A DNA stretch of 64,000 nucleotides from Planktothrix sp. FACHB-1365 (GTDB taxonomy: Bacteria > Cyanobacteriota > Cyanobacteriia > Cyanobacteriales > Microcoleaceae). The notes beneath the pieces were generated by a model. It saw nothing but the letters and a program-made list of their open reading frames with translations, ran no database searches and was not told the origin of the DNA. This document shows positions 54,630 through 62,699 of the stretch, piece by piece; position 1 is the stretch's first letter; the number at the start of each line of letters is the position of its first letter. The stretch covers positions 868,001-932,000 of the forward strand of contig NZ_JACJSC010000001.1 in NCBI RefSeq assembly GCF_014697575.1, read 5' to 3'. The translations under genes and the position numbers were made by a program.

Positions 54630-54830
54630 CTACTCAATACCTTGAATCGATTTAATTTTATTTCTCAAGCATTGATTGACTAAAACTTGAACCTCAATAT
54701 TTTTCTGTTCAGCAATTTTAGTCAAAAACTCCTCGACATCAGGTTCAAGATAAATAGGATAATGAAACTTAGCATCAGGATGGTAAAACTTACCTTGTTC
54801 TGCTTGGGAGAAATTATACTCTGATTTCAT
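54630..54830 (-). CDS. Small antitoxin-like protein (BrnA/CopG-like)
   Basis: A 66-residue protein that begins MKSEYNFSQAEQGKFYHPDA and continues to a helical end VEEFLTKIAEQKNIEVQVLVNQCLR. The S-x-A-x-x-G-K-F-Y pattern with a ribbon-helix-helix-like C-terminus is common among cyanobacterial antitoxin-like proteins. The usual toxin neighbour (BrnT or RelE type) is not present on either side. It is convergent with the Phd-like gene. The class is judged from pattern only. Confidence 0.65.
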   Translation of the reverse strand: MKSEYNFSQAEQGKFYHPDAKFHYPIYLEPDVEEFLTKIAEQKNIEVQVLVNQCLRNKIKSIQGIE

Positions 54831-54898
54831 AGTTGCCTCTTTCGATTTGACTCTGTTCTTAATTATAGATTGTTAATTCATAAGGAAGGAAAACAACA

Positions 54899-57800
54899 AT
54901 GGACGAACAACGCATGAACGCCTATGTGCAACTCATCCAAAAACTGCTCCAATGTTCCACCGAGGAAGAAGGGCAAATTTTAATAAATGACAATTCCAAT
55001 TTACTCGACCCCGGACTTTTGCAAACGATAATCACGGTTGCTGAAGAATTTGATGATAACGCTAATCAAAATATGGTTAACTTTTTAACTAACCTAGCCT
55101 TGCAACTGGGGGAATGGCTCGGTAGTGGCCAGCAGCCAACAGCAATCAGAAAACAGACAGCCGATATTTTATTACAGTGGGGAATTAAACAGTGTTATAT
55201 GAGCCAATTTATGAGGGTTTTGGACTGTTTGCAACATTGTCTTAGCATTTATCAAGCTATTCAAGACCGCCGAGGGGAAGTTGGTTGTCTGGGAGTTTTA
55301 GCCACTGCTTACCACTCTCTGGGAGAAACTGAAAAAGCCATCACTTTCTACGAACAGTTTTTAGCTATTAATCGAGAATTTAAATACCGCGAAGGGGAAG
55401 ATGCTTGTCTGGGAGCTTTAGGGAAGGCTTACGGTTCTCTGGGAGAATATGAACGAGCCATCACCTTCTACGAACAGTCTTTAGCCATTAAACGGGAAAT
55501 CAAAGACCGCCAAGGGGAAGCTGATTGTCTGGGAGTTTTAGGGAAGGCTTACGGTTCTCTGGGAGAATATGAACGAGCCATCACCTTCTACGAACAGTCT
55601 TTAGCCATTAAACGGGAAATCAAAGACCGCCAAGGGGAAGCTGATTGTCTGGGAGTTTTAGGGATGGCTTACGGTTCTCTGAGAGAATATGAACGAGCCA
55701 TCACCTTCTACGAACAGTCTTTAGCCATTAGTCGGGAAATCAAAGACCGCCAAGGGGAAGCTCATTGTCTGGGAAATTTAGGTAATACTTACTGCTATCT
55801 GGGAGAATATGAACGAGCCATCACTTTCTACGAAGAGTATTTAGTTATTAAACGGGGAATCAAAGACCGCCAAGGGGAAGCTGATTGTCTGGGAAATTTA
55901 GGCAATACTTACTGTTATCTGGGAGAATATGAACGAGCCATCACATTCCACGAACAGCATTTAGCCATTAGTCGAGAAATCAAATACCGCCAAAGGGAAG
56001 CTAATTCTCTGGAAAATTTAGGTTCAGTTTACTACCATCTGGGAGAATATGAACAAGCCATCACATTCCACGAACAGCATTTAACCATTAGTCGGGAAAT
56101 CAAAGACCGCAAAGGGGAAGCAACTTCTCTGGGACATTTAGGCAATCCTTACTGGTCTCTGGGAGAATATGAACGAGCCATCACATTCCACGAACAGTCT
56201 TTAGCCATTAGTCGGGAAATCAAAGACCGCAAAGGGGAAGCAATTTCTCTGGGAAGTTTAGGCAATACTTACCACCATCTGGGAGAAGTTGAAAAAGCCA
56301 TCACTTTCTACGAACAGCATTTAACCATTAGTCGGGAAATCAAAGACCGCGAAGGGGAAGCAACTTCTCTGGGAAATTTAGGCAATACTTACCTCTCTCT
56401 GGGAGAATATGAACGAGCCATCACTTTCTACGAACAGTATTTAGCCATTAGTCGGAAAATCAAATACCGTCAAGGGGAAGCAATTTCTCTGGGAGATTTA
56501 GGCAATGCTTACCTCTCTCTGGGAGAATATGAACGAGCCATCACTTTCTACGAACAGTATTTAGCCATTAGTCGGGAAATCAAATACCGCCACGGGGAAG
56601 TAGTTTCTCTGGGAGGTTTAGGCGGTGCTTACCACTCTCTGGGAGAAACTGAAAAAGCCATTCACAACTATCGAGACTCGCTCAAAATAGCCACTCCCGA
56701 AACTATACCACCCGTATGCTTCATTGTCGGTCGCAACTTCGCCAACCTTGGTTTCACCCAAGGCAACTGGCAACTCGCCTTAGAAGGATACGAACCCGCT
56801 ATGCAAGCAGTCGAACAACTCCGCAAAGGGTCAACTACCGACCAACGCCGCCAAGAAATCATTGCAGACGCCTTCTCCGTTTACGCCAACGCTGTCCAAT
56901 GCTACATCAACCTCAAACAATACGATAAAGCCGTCGAAACCGCAGACCGTTCCCGTTCCCGCCACCTCGCGGACTTATTTTACAGCAAAGACCTCTACCC
57001 CCAAGGCGAAATTCCCCCAGAAGTGGCAGAATATTATCGCCTGCAAGAACAAAGCGACCGTTTTCGCTTTTCTGACAACGACGGGACAAAAGCATTCGCC
57101 ACCACTCGCCAAGCAACCCCTAACGGTGACATTATTCTGGAAAAGATTAAAGAATTAGAAACCGAAAAACAAAAAGCTTGGCTGAAAATTCGCAGTAAAG
57201 ACCCCGTTTTGGCGGGTCAATTGCAAGCTGACCCCCTAAATTTCCAACAGATGCAAACGTTAATTCCTGATGCAGAAACCGCTATTCTCAATTTTTATAC
57301 AACTCCTGAACATACCCACATTTTCATCTTACGAAAAAATCAACCGCCCCAACTCCACACCTGCGAAGGTCAAGGACTGGAAACCTTGCAAAATTCGATA
57401 TTCGATAACTGGTTAAAACCTTATAAAGAAAACAAAACCGCCTGGAAAAATCAAATAAGTGAATTTCTCCCCGAACTGGCTAACCGTTTGCAAATTAATC
57501 AACTGATTTCCGAACATCTCAACGGCATCAAAGAACTGATTATTATTCCTCATTTGTATTTACATCAGATTCCCTTTGCTGCCTTACCTTTAAATCATAT
57601 TCCGATTCCCAATAGCAATACAACCTCTGACACAACTCGCGGCACTAGCCTGAATATGAACAAAACCCCTGATACCTCTGCCAAAACCCCACCCCAACAA
57701 CCGGAATACCTCAGTAATCAATTCCGTATTCGTATTGTTCCCAGTTGTCAAATTCTCAATTATTGCCATCAACGAGATGACCTCAAACCTGAGACAATGG

Positions 57801-58492
57801 GAATTGTTGAAAATGCTAGAGGAGATCTGATTTTCACAGGTTACGAATGCGAAACTTTGGCAACTTTGCACAATGTTAAGTTAGAGAATCGCCTAAAATA
57901 CGATCAAGCTACGATTAGTAATTATCAACAATTACCCAATCAAGTGCAAGTTCTCCATTCCAGCCATCACGCCAGTTCTCAACTCGATAATCCTTTAGAA
58001 TCAAAACTACATTTATTCGATGGGGATGTTAACTTGGGTCGGATTTTTACTTGGAGATTTGCAAACTTAGCGGAAGTGTTTCTCTCCTGCTGCGAAACGA
58101 ATTTAACCCTAACCCAAATTACGGATGATCCTCTGAGTATTGCTGCGGGTTTCCTCTGTGCCGGGGCGCGAAATGTGGTCAGTACGTTATGGGCGGTGGA
58201 TGATTTAGCAACGGCTTTGTTTTGTATTTTATATTATCAGGAAAAGCAGGATAAAAGTCGTTCAGAAGCGATTCGTAAAGCCCAATTTAAGCTGCGTAAC
58301 TTGACAGGAGATCAATTATATGCTAATTATAAACAGCAATTAGAGGCTTATTTTGAGCAGCAAAATTGGGGCGAAAATCAAGCAGAAATGGTTAAAATTC
58401 AACGATTACGATTAGACTTACTTTGTCGGGAACGATTGCCCTTTGTCAGTCCCCAATATTGGGCGGGTTTTGTATCTCAGGGTTTAGCGTAG
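54899..58492 (+). CDS. TPR-CHAT protein with 12 tandem TPR units
   Basis: A 1197-residue protein. Residues about 1-115 are a helical N-terminal domain; residues about 120-600 are twelve 40-residue tetratricopeptide-type units (consensus KDRQGEADCLGNLGNTY then YLGEYERAITFYEQSLAISR), followed by a TPR-like tail. The C-terminal CHAT protease-like domain (about 880-1190) holds the catalytic pair: His in VLHSSHHAS (H1024 by alignment to the HxxxHG motif) and Cys in VFLSCCET (C1065 by alignment to SACET). Both are present, so proteolysis is possible. CHAT proteins are caspase relatives, active in bacterial conflict or regulated cell death. No partner effector is obvious, though an unknown protein, Fic remnant and antitoxins are near. 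Confidence 0.93.
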   Translation: MDEQRMNAYVQLIQKLLQCSTEEEGQILINDNSNLLDPGLLQTIITVAEEFDDNANQNMVNFLTNLALQLGEWLGSGQQPTAIRKQTADILLQWGIKQCYMSQFMRVLDCLQHCLSIYQAIQDRRGEVGCLGVLATAYHSLGETEKAITFYEQFLAINREFKYREGEDACLGALGKAYGSLGEYERAITFYEQSLAIKREIKDRQGEADCLGVLGKAYGSLGEYERAITFYEQSLAIKREIKDRQGEADCLGVLGMAYGSLREYERAITFYEQSLAISREIKDRQGEAHCLGNLGNTYCYLGEYERAITFYEEYLVIKRGIKDRQGEADCLGNLGNTYCYLGEYERAITFHEQHLAISREIKYRQREANSLENLGSVYYHLGEYEQAITFHEQHLTISREIKDRKGEATSLGHLGNPYWSLGEYERAITFHEQSLAISREIKDRKGEAISLGSLGNTYHHLGEVEKAITFYEQHLTISREIKDREGEATSLGNLGNTYLSLGEYERAITFYEQYLAISRKIKYRQGEAISLGDLGNAYLSLGEYERAITFYEQYLAISREIKYRHGEVVSLGGLGGAYHSLGETEKAIHNYRDSLKIATPETIPPVCFIVGRNFANLGFTQGNWQLALEGYEPAMQAVEQLRKGSTTDQRRQEIIADAFSVYANAVQCYINLKQYDKAVETADRSRSRHLADLFYSKDLYPQGEIPPEVAEYYRLQEQSDRFRFSDNDGTKAFATTRQATPNGDIILEKIKELETEKQKAWLKIRSKDPVLAGQLQADPLNFQQMQTLIPDAETAILNFYTTPEHTHIFILRKNQPPQLHTCEGQGLETLQNSIFDNWLKPYKENKTAWKNQISEFLPELANRLQINQLISEHLNGIKELIIIPHLYLHQIPFAALPLNHIPIPNSNTTSDTTRGTSLNMNKTPDTSAKTPPQQPEYLSNQFRIRIVPSCQILNYCHQRDDLKPETMGIVENARGDLIFTGYECETLATLHNVKLENRLKYDQATISNYQQLPNQVQVLHSSHHASSQLDNPLESKLHLFDGDVNLGRIFTWRFANLAEVFLSCCETNLTLTQITDDPLSIAAGFLCAGARNVVSTLWAVDDLATALFCILYYQEKQDKSRSEAIRKAQFKLRNLTGDQLYANYKQQLEAYFEQQNWGENQAEMVKIQRLRLDLLCRERLPFVSPQYWAGFVSQGLA
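55261..56700 (+). repeat. Twelve 120-bp tandem repeats inside the TPR-CHAT gene
   Basis: Exactly 120 bases per unit, each coding for one 40-residue TPR. Units 2 and 3 (about 55381-55620) are nearly identical over most of their length, as are blocks such as GGGAGAATATGAACGAGCC in most units. This level of DNA identity points to recent expansion or conversion. Confidence 0.9.
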
Positions 58493-58551
58493 GTGAAAAA
58501 TAGAGAAATCGGGTTTCTAACCTGCTCAATTCTTTGAATAAGTTGCTCACT

Positions 58552-58645
58552 TGTAGTCAGGCGTTCACGCCTGTTAGCCCTGAAGGGCTTACTACGAAAG
58601 TGGTGAGGTGTTTACGCCTGTTAGCCCTGAAGGGCTTACTACGAA
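58552..58645. repeat. Two copies of the AGCCCTGAAGGGCTTACTAC repeat
   Basis: The 20-base core occurs at 58576-58595 and 58623-58642, each preceded by a partly complementary half (GTAGTCAGGCGTTCACGCCTG and the like). The same core lies at 50859-50878. Small non-coding element of MITE or REP type. AGAAATCGGGTTTCT, a relative of the other palindrome, is at 58504. Confidence 0.75.
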
Positions 58646-58745
58646 CTATGGGGGTTTATAGTCATATTTACGAGTCTTACTTTGGGAATAGTAAAAGTGT
58701 TTATAGTACAGTTTAAGCATTAATGATTGATAGGAACAAACTACT

Positions 58746-60431
58746 ATGAAAATTGCGATCGCTCAACTTAACCCGACGGTTGGAGACTTAACGGCAAATG
58801 CTCAACAAATATTAGAAGCAGCAGAAAACGCGGTTGAAGCGGGATGTCATCTGTTACTAACAACAGAATTATCCTTAACCGGATATCCCCCTAGAGATTT
58901 ATTAATTCGTCCGAGTTTTATTGATGCTACAGAGAAAAAATTACAGCAATTAGCAGTAGATTTACCGCCTAAAATTGCCGTTTTAGTGGGAACAATTCAA
59001 CAAAATTTAGATTATCAAACAAAAGGTGGGAACCCGATTTTTAATAGTGCTGCATTATTAGAAAAGGGTGAAATTAAACAGTATTTTAAAAAACGATTAT
59101 TACCAACTTACGATGTTTTTGATGAAGATCGTTATTTTGAACCGGGGTTAGAAAGCCAGTTTTTTTATTTAGAAGAAACATTGAAAATTGGGGTAACAAT
59201 TTGTGAGGATTTATGGAATGATGAATTATTCTGGGGAAAACGCAATTATCCTTGTAATCCCTTCCAAGATTTAGCTCATTTAGATGTAGATTTAGTCGTG
59301 AATTTATCGGCTTCACCTTATCAAGTGGGTAAGCAAAAATTCAGACAATCTTTAATTAGTCATACTGCAAAACGCTATAATATTCCGATTTTATATGCCA
59401 ATCAAGTAGGCGGAAATGATGATTTAATTTTTGACGGGTGTAGTTTTGCGTTTAATAAAAATGGCGATAAAATTTTAAGTCTAAACCCTTTTGAGACAGA
59501 TTTTGCAGTTATTGAGTTTGATTCAAAAACACAAGATTTAATTGCTAATTCTAGCCAAAATCAAGATATAAATTTAATTGAAAATGAAGATCAAGAAATT
59601 TGGTTAGCATTAGTTTTAGGGGTAAAAGATTATGTGGAGAAATGTGGATTTTCTAAGGTTGTTTTAGGGTTAAGTGGGGGAATTGATTCTTCTTTAGTGG
59701 CTGCGATCGCAACGGAAGCATTAGGCTCAGAAAACGTTTTAGGCGTGTTAATGCCATCTCCCTATAGTTCCGATCATTCCATTCAAGATGCTTTAGAATT
59801 AGCCAATTATTTAGGGATTCAAACCCAGACTTTACCTATTGGAAATTTAATGCAAACCTTTGATCAAACCCTAGAACCGATGTTTGCAGGAACCGCCTTT
59901 GGATTAGCAGAAGAAAACCTCCAATCTCGCATCCGAGGAACGTTATTAATGGCAGTTTCTAATAAATTTGGGCATTTATTATTAACCACCGGAAATAAGT
60001 CAGAAATGGCGGTGGGATATTGTACCTTATATGGGGATATGAATGGGGGATTAGCGGTGATTGCAGATGTACCGAAAACCCGTGTTTATTCCTTATGTTC
60101 TTGGTTCAATCAATATTATGAACAAGACATAATTCCCCATCATGTATTAGTGAAACCGCCGAGTGCAGAACTTAAACCCGGACAGATGGATCAAGATTCT
60201 TTACCGCCTTATGAAATTTTAGATGATATTTTATATCGTTTAGTTGAAAAACATCAATCCTTAACTGAAATTGTGGAAGCAGGACATGAAGAACCCGTCG
60301 TTAAAAAAGTGATTAAATTAGTCATGATTGCTGAATTTAAACGTCGTCAAGCTGCACCCGGATTAAAAATTAGCGATCGCGCTTTTGGAACCGGATGGAG
60401 AATGCCCATTGCTAAAGCCATTAATTGGTAA
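58746..60431 (+). CDS. nadE: Glutamine-dependent NAD+ synthetase
   Basis: A 561-residue two-domain enzyme for the last step of NAD+ synthesis. The N-terminal nitrilase-like glutaminase has the Glu-Lys-Cys triad: E41 in TELSLTGYPP, the lysine in YFKKRLLPTYD at about 117, and C153 in TICEDLW. The C-terminal synthetase has the ATP pyrophosphatase P-loop SGGIDSS at 310-316, then GVLMPSPYSSDHS and GNKSEMAVGYCTLYGDMNGG, where the NAD+ adenylate binds. It supplies its own ammonia. It stands alone and ends just before a perfect palindrome shared with the convergent gene. Confidence 0.96.
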   Translation: MKIAIAQLNPTVGDLTANAQQILEAAENAVEAGCHLLLTTELSLTGYPPRDLLIRPSFIDATEKKLQQLAVDLPPKIAVLVGTIQQNLDYQTKGGNPIFNSAALLEKGEIKQYFKKRLLPTYDVFDEDRYFEPGLESQFFYLEETLKIGVTICEDLWNDELFWGKRNYPCNPFQDLAHLDVDLVVNLSASPYQVGKQKFRQSLISHTAKRYNIPILYANQVGGNDDLIFDGCSFAFNKNGDKILSLNPFETDFAVIEFDSKTQDLIANSSQNQDINLIENEDQEIWLALVLGVKDYVEKCGFSKVVLGLSGGIDSSLVAAIATEALGSENVLGVLMPSPYSSDHSIQDALELANYLGIQTQTLPIGNLMQTFDQTLEPMFAGTAFGLAEENLQSRIRGTLLMAVSNKFGHLLLTTGNKSEMAVGYCTLYGDMNGGLAVIADVPKTRVYSLCSWFNQYYEQDIIPHHVLVKPPSAELKPGQMDQDSLPPYEILDDILYRLVEKHQSLTEIVEAGHEEPVVKKVIKLVMIAEFKRRQAAPGLKISDRAFGTGWRMPIAKAINW

Positions 60432-60442
60432 TATATAGCCAT

Positions 60443-60470
60443 GTAGAGACGCGCCATGGCGCGTCTCTAC
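60443..60470. terminator. Perfect 28-bp palindrome between convergent nadE and oxidoreductase genes
   Basis: Arms GTAGAGACGCGCC and GGCGCGTCTCTAC with the central AT shared, a perfect inverted repeat over 28 bases. Its place between two convergent stop codons suggests a bidirectional end of transcription, but there is no U-run and the GC-rich core looks like a dispersed element. Confidence 0.7.
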
Positions 60471-60477
60471 GGCTGTT

Positions 60478-61449
60478 CTAATCAATATTAATGGTTTGTA
60501 ACCCTTCATTAACCGTAATCACAATTTTGCCAACGGTTCGCCCCATTTCACTATAAGTATGAGCTTCAGCCAAATCACTTAAGGAATAGGTTCGATCAAT
60601 GATTGTTTTAACTTTACCCGTTTCGATCAAATCTCGTAAAGCATCTAAATCTCGACGACTGGGTTGAGCTAAGACTAATTTACATTTTTGGTTAGAAAAG
60701 AATAACGTTTGTAGGGTCGCTCCCATATTATCAACCGTTGGTAATGTTGAGATATAAATTCCATCCGGTTTTAGAACTTTTTCACAATTAAAAAAGGACT
60801 GTTTACCCACCGCATCAAAAATAATATCATATTGAATTTCTTGCTGAGTAAAATCCTCTTGGGTATAGTCAATAACAGTATGGGCTCCTAAACGTTTAAC
60901 AATCTCAACATTAGCCGTCCCACAAACTCCCGTTACCTCCGCATTCATCGCCGTCGCAATTTGCACCGCAAAGGTTCCCACACCACCAGAAGCACCATTA
61001 ATTAATACCCGTTGTCCCGGTCGCAATTGACCTAAATCTAACAACCCCTGTAACGCCGTCAGACCCGCCACCGGAACCCCCGCAGCTTCAGTATAGGTCA
61101 TATTTTGGGGTTTATAGCTCAGATTGGTAGCACTTACGGCCACATACTCCGCATAGGCCCCTCCAAATAAGGGATTAACGAAGGTATAAACTTGATCTCC
61201 AACCCGCCAGCTTGTTGCTTTTTCCCCCACTTCCACCACTTCCCCCGATAAATCACAGCCTAAAACTTTGGGGAAATTGTAGCCGGATAAAGGTTGTAAT
61301 AATCCCTGCCTAATTTTCCAATCTACAGGATTAATACTACTGGCATGAATTTTGACTAAAACTTGATCCGGTTTAATCGTTGGGGTGGGAATATCTTGAT
61401 AACGCAGCACATCGGGTGATCCGTATTGATCGATAACAATTGCTTTCAT
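60478..61449 (-). CDS. NADP-dependent oxidoreductase of the zinc-less MDR/quinone oxidoreductase family
   Basis: A 323-residue medium-chain dehydrogenase. N-terminal signature: MKAIVIDQYGSPDVLRYQDIP, then SSINPVDWKIRQGLLQPL and FPKVLGCDLSGEVVEVGE. The dinucleotide-binding glycine motif is INGASGGVGTFAVQIA, with GAHTVIDYTQEDF after it. Zinc-binding cysteines are absent, so it belongs with quinone or enone reductases. Start is ATG. It is convergent with nadE and seems to be transcribed alone. The substrate cannot be told. Confidence 0.92.
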   Translation of the reverse strand: MKAIVIDQYGSPDVLRYQDIPTPTIKPDQVLVKIHASSINPVDWKIRQGLLQPLSGYNFPKVLGCDLSGEVVEVGEKATSWRVGDQVYTFVNPLFGGAYAEYVAVSATNLSYKPQNMTYTEAAGVPVAGLTALQGLLDLGQLRPGQRVLINGASGGVGTFAVQIATAMNAEVTGVCGTANVEIVKRLGAHTVIDYTQEDFTQQEIQYDIIFDAVGKQSFFNCEKVLKPDGIYISTLPTVDNMGATLQTLFFSNQKCKLVLAQPSRRDLDALRDLIETGKVKTIIDRTYSLSDLAEAHTYSEMGRTVGKIVITVNEGLQTINID

Positions 61450-61775
61450 AATCGGTTACATTAATAGGCAGAGAACACCTGTCAGCTTAACACATACTTC
61501 TGGAGATGGGGATTCAGGCTCTCTTGATTTTTATTAATATTTTGCTGTTTTTTTTTAGGGGAAATAGCGTTTTTGAATTCTATATTAACGGTTTTATCCG
61601 GCAAAATATTCATTAAAATTAGTAATTTTTGGTATTTTAACTCAACAATAAAAAACAAACTCAAGAGGATAAAACCGGAACTTTTTAACCCATAAACAGT
61701 TGTAACTCCCAAAAATTCTCACTATCATGGAATTATGACGCAAAAATATGGGCAAACCCTATAGTTGAGATTTTT
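61450..61775. other. Gene-free region upstream of remA
   Basis: 326 bases, AT-rich. A 76-residue frame at 61482-61712 on the minus strand has low-complexity sequence (Lys/Asn/Gln) and is not called a gene. The remA promoter must lie near the right end; no clear boxes. Confidence 0.4.
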
Positions 61776-62042
61776 ATGGATATTCAGTTAATCAATATTG
61801 GTTTTGGTAATATTATCTCTGCAAATCGGGTGATTGCCATTGTTAGCCCTGAATCGGCTCCCATTAAGCGTATTATAACAGATGCACGCGATCGCGGACA
61901 GTTAGTCGATGCCACCTATGGACGTAGAACCAGAGCCGTGATTATCACTGATTCTAGCCATGTGATTCTCTCTGCCATTCAGCCAGAAACCGTTGCTCAT
62001 CGGTTCGTGATAGCGAAAGACGGGAATTCCCGTGATGATTAA
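61776..62042 (+). CDS. remA: RemA/DUF370 family DNA-binding protein
   Basis: An 88-residue protein. In Bacillus subtilis RemA activates biofilm-matrix genes and osmoprotection; cyanobacterial members are of unknown role but conserved. The block [33 protein letters not shown] (in pieces) and [36 protein letters not shown] are close to the family consensus, with the R-G-x-L-x-D-A-T-x-G-R-R-T-R DNA-binding loop. It sits 89 bases before gmk, the same order as in Bacillus, so co-transcription is likely. Confidence 0.9.
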   Translation: MDIQLINIGFGNIISANRVIAIVSPESAPIKRIITDARDRGQLVDATYGRRTRAVIITDSSHVILSAIQPETVAHRFVIAKDGNSRDD

Positions 62043-62131
62043 GGGATTTTGTATTTTTTCCCCTTGGTTTCCATCGGCATCCTATGAGAAAATAGAAAGA
62101 CTCTTATTAAGCGTGAATAAGTAAAAATGCC

Positions 62132-62689
62132 ATGAAAAAAGGCCGATTAATTGTAATGACAGGCCCTAGTGGGGTCGGAAAAGGAACCTTGGTTCGTTCC
62201 CTGCTCAACTGTCATCCTGACCTGCATTTATCCGTTTCCGTAACCACTCGTTCTCCCCGTCCGGGTGAAATTAATGGACGAGACTACTATTTTGTAGATC
62301 GACATCGGTTTCAAGAAATGGTAGAACAGGGAGAGTTATTAGAATGGGCTGAATTTGCAGGTAATTGTTATGGAACCCCCTTAATCCCAGTTAAAGAACA
62401 AATTGAAGCGGGAACATCAGTTTTATTAGAAATAGAATTAGAAGGCGCTCGCCAAATTCGGAGCACATTTCCTTCCGCTTTAAGAATTTTTATTATGCCT
62501 CCTTCCATTGATGAATTAGAACGTCGTTTACGGGGTCGAGGTCAGGATTCTGAAGATGCCATTCGACGGCGTTTAATGCGGGCAAAAGCAGAAATGGACG
62601 CAGCCAATGAGTTTGATTTTGAAGTGATTAATGATGATTTAGATTTCGCGTTACAACGATTAGAATCTGTGCTATATACGCCTGTTTAA
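62132..62689 (+). CDS. gmk: Guanylate kinase
   Basis: A 185-residue enzyme phosphorylating GMP to GDP with ATP. The P-loop is [11 protein letters not shown] at about residues 9-19. GMP-binding residues are seen in [18 protein letters not shown] and the [13 protein letters not shown] block, and the lid is [17 protein letters not shown]. The length is usual for the bacterial family. It follows remA and is followed after 10 bases by a TPR-acetyltransferase gene, so these may share an operon. Confidence 0.97.
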   Translation: MKKGRLIVMTGPSGVGKGTLVRSLLNCHPDLHLSVSVTTRSPRPGEINGRDYYFVDRHRFQEMVEQGELLEWAEFAGNCYGTPLIPVKEQIEAGTSVLLEIELEGARQIRSTFPSALRIFIMPPSIDELERRLRGRGQDSEDAIRRRLMRAKAEMDAANEFDFEVINDDLDFALQRLESVLYTPV

Positions 62690-62699
62690 ATACGGAAAT

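Noticed and set aside
55261-56700. Regular repeats that could suggest a CRISPR array
   Set aside because: Repeat period is 120 bases with continuous reading frame and no unique spacers; they encode TPR units.
54899-58492. TPR-CHAT as part of a type III-E CRISPR (Craspase) system
   Set aside because: No Cas7-11, cas1, cas2 or array is present anywhere in the window, and the TPR-CHAT architecture is common in cyanobacteria without CRISPR.
61482-61712. 76-codon minus-strand frame before remA
   Set aside because: Lys/Asn/Gln-rich low complexity in AT-rich DNA, no ribosome-binding site, no conserved pattern.
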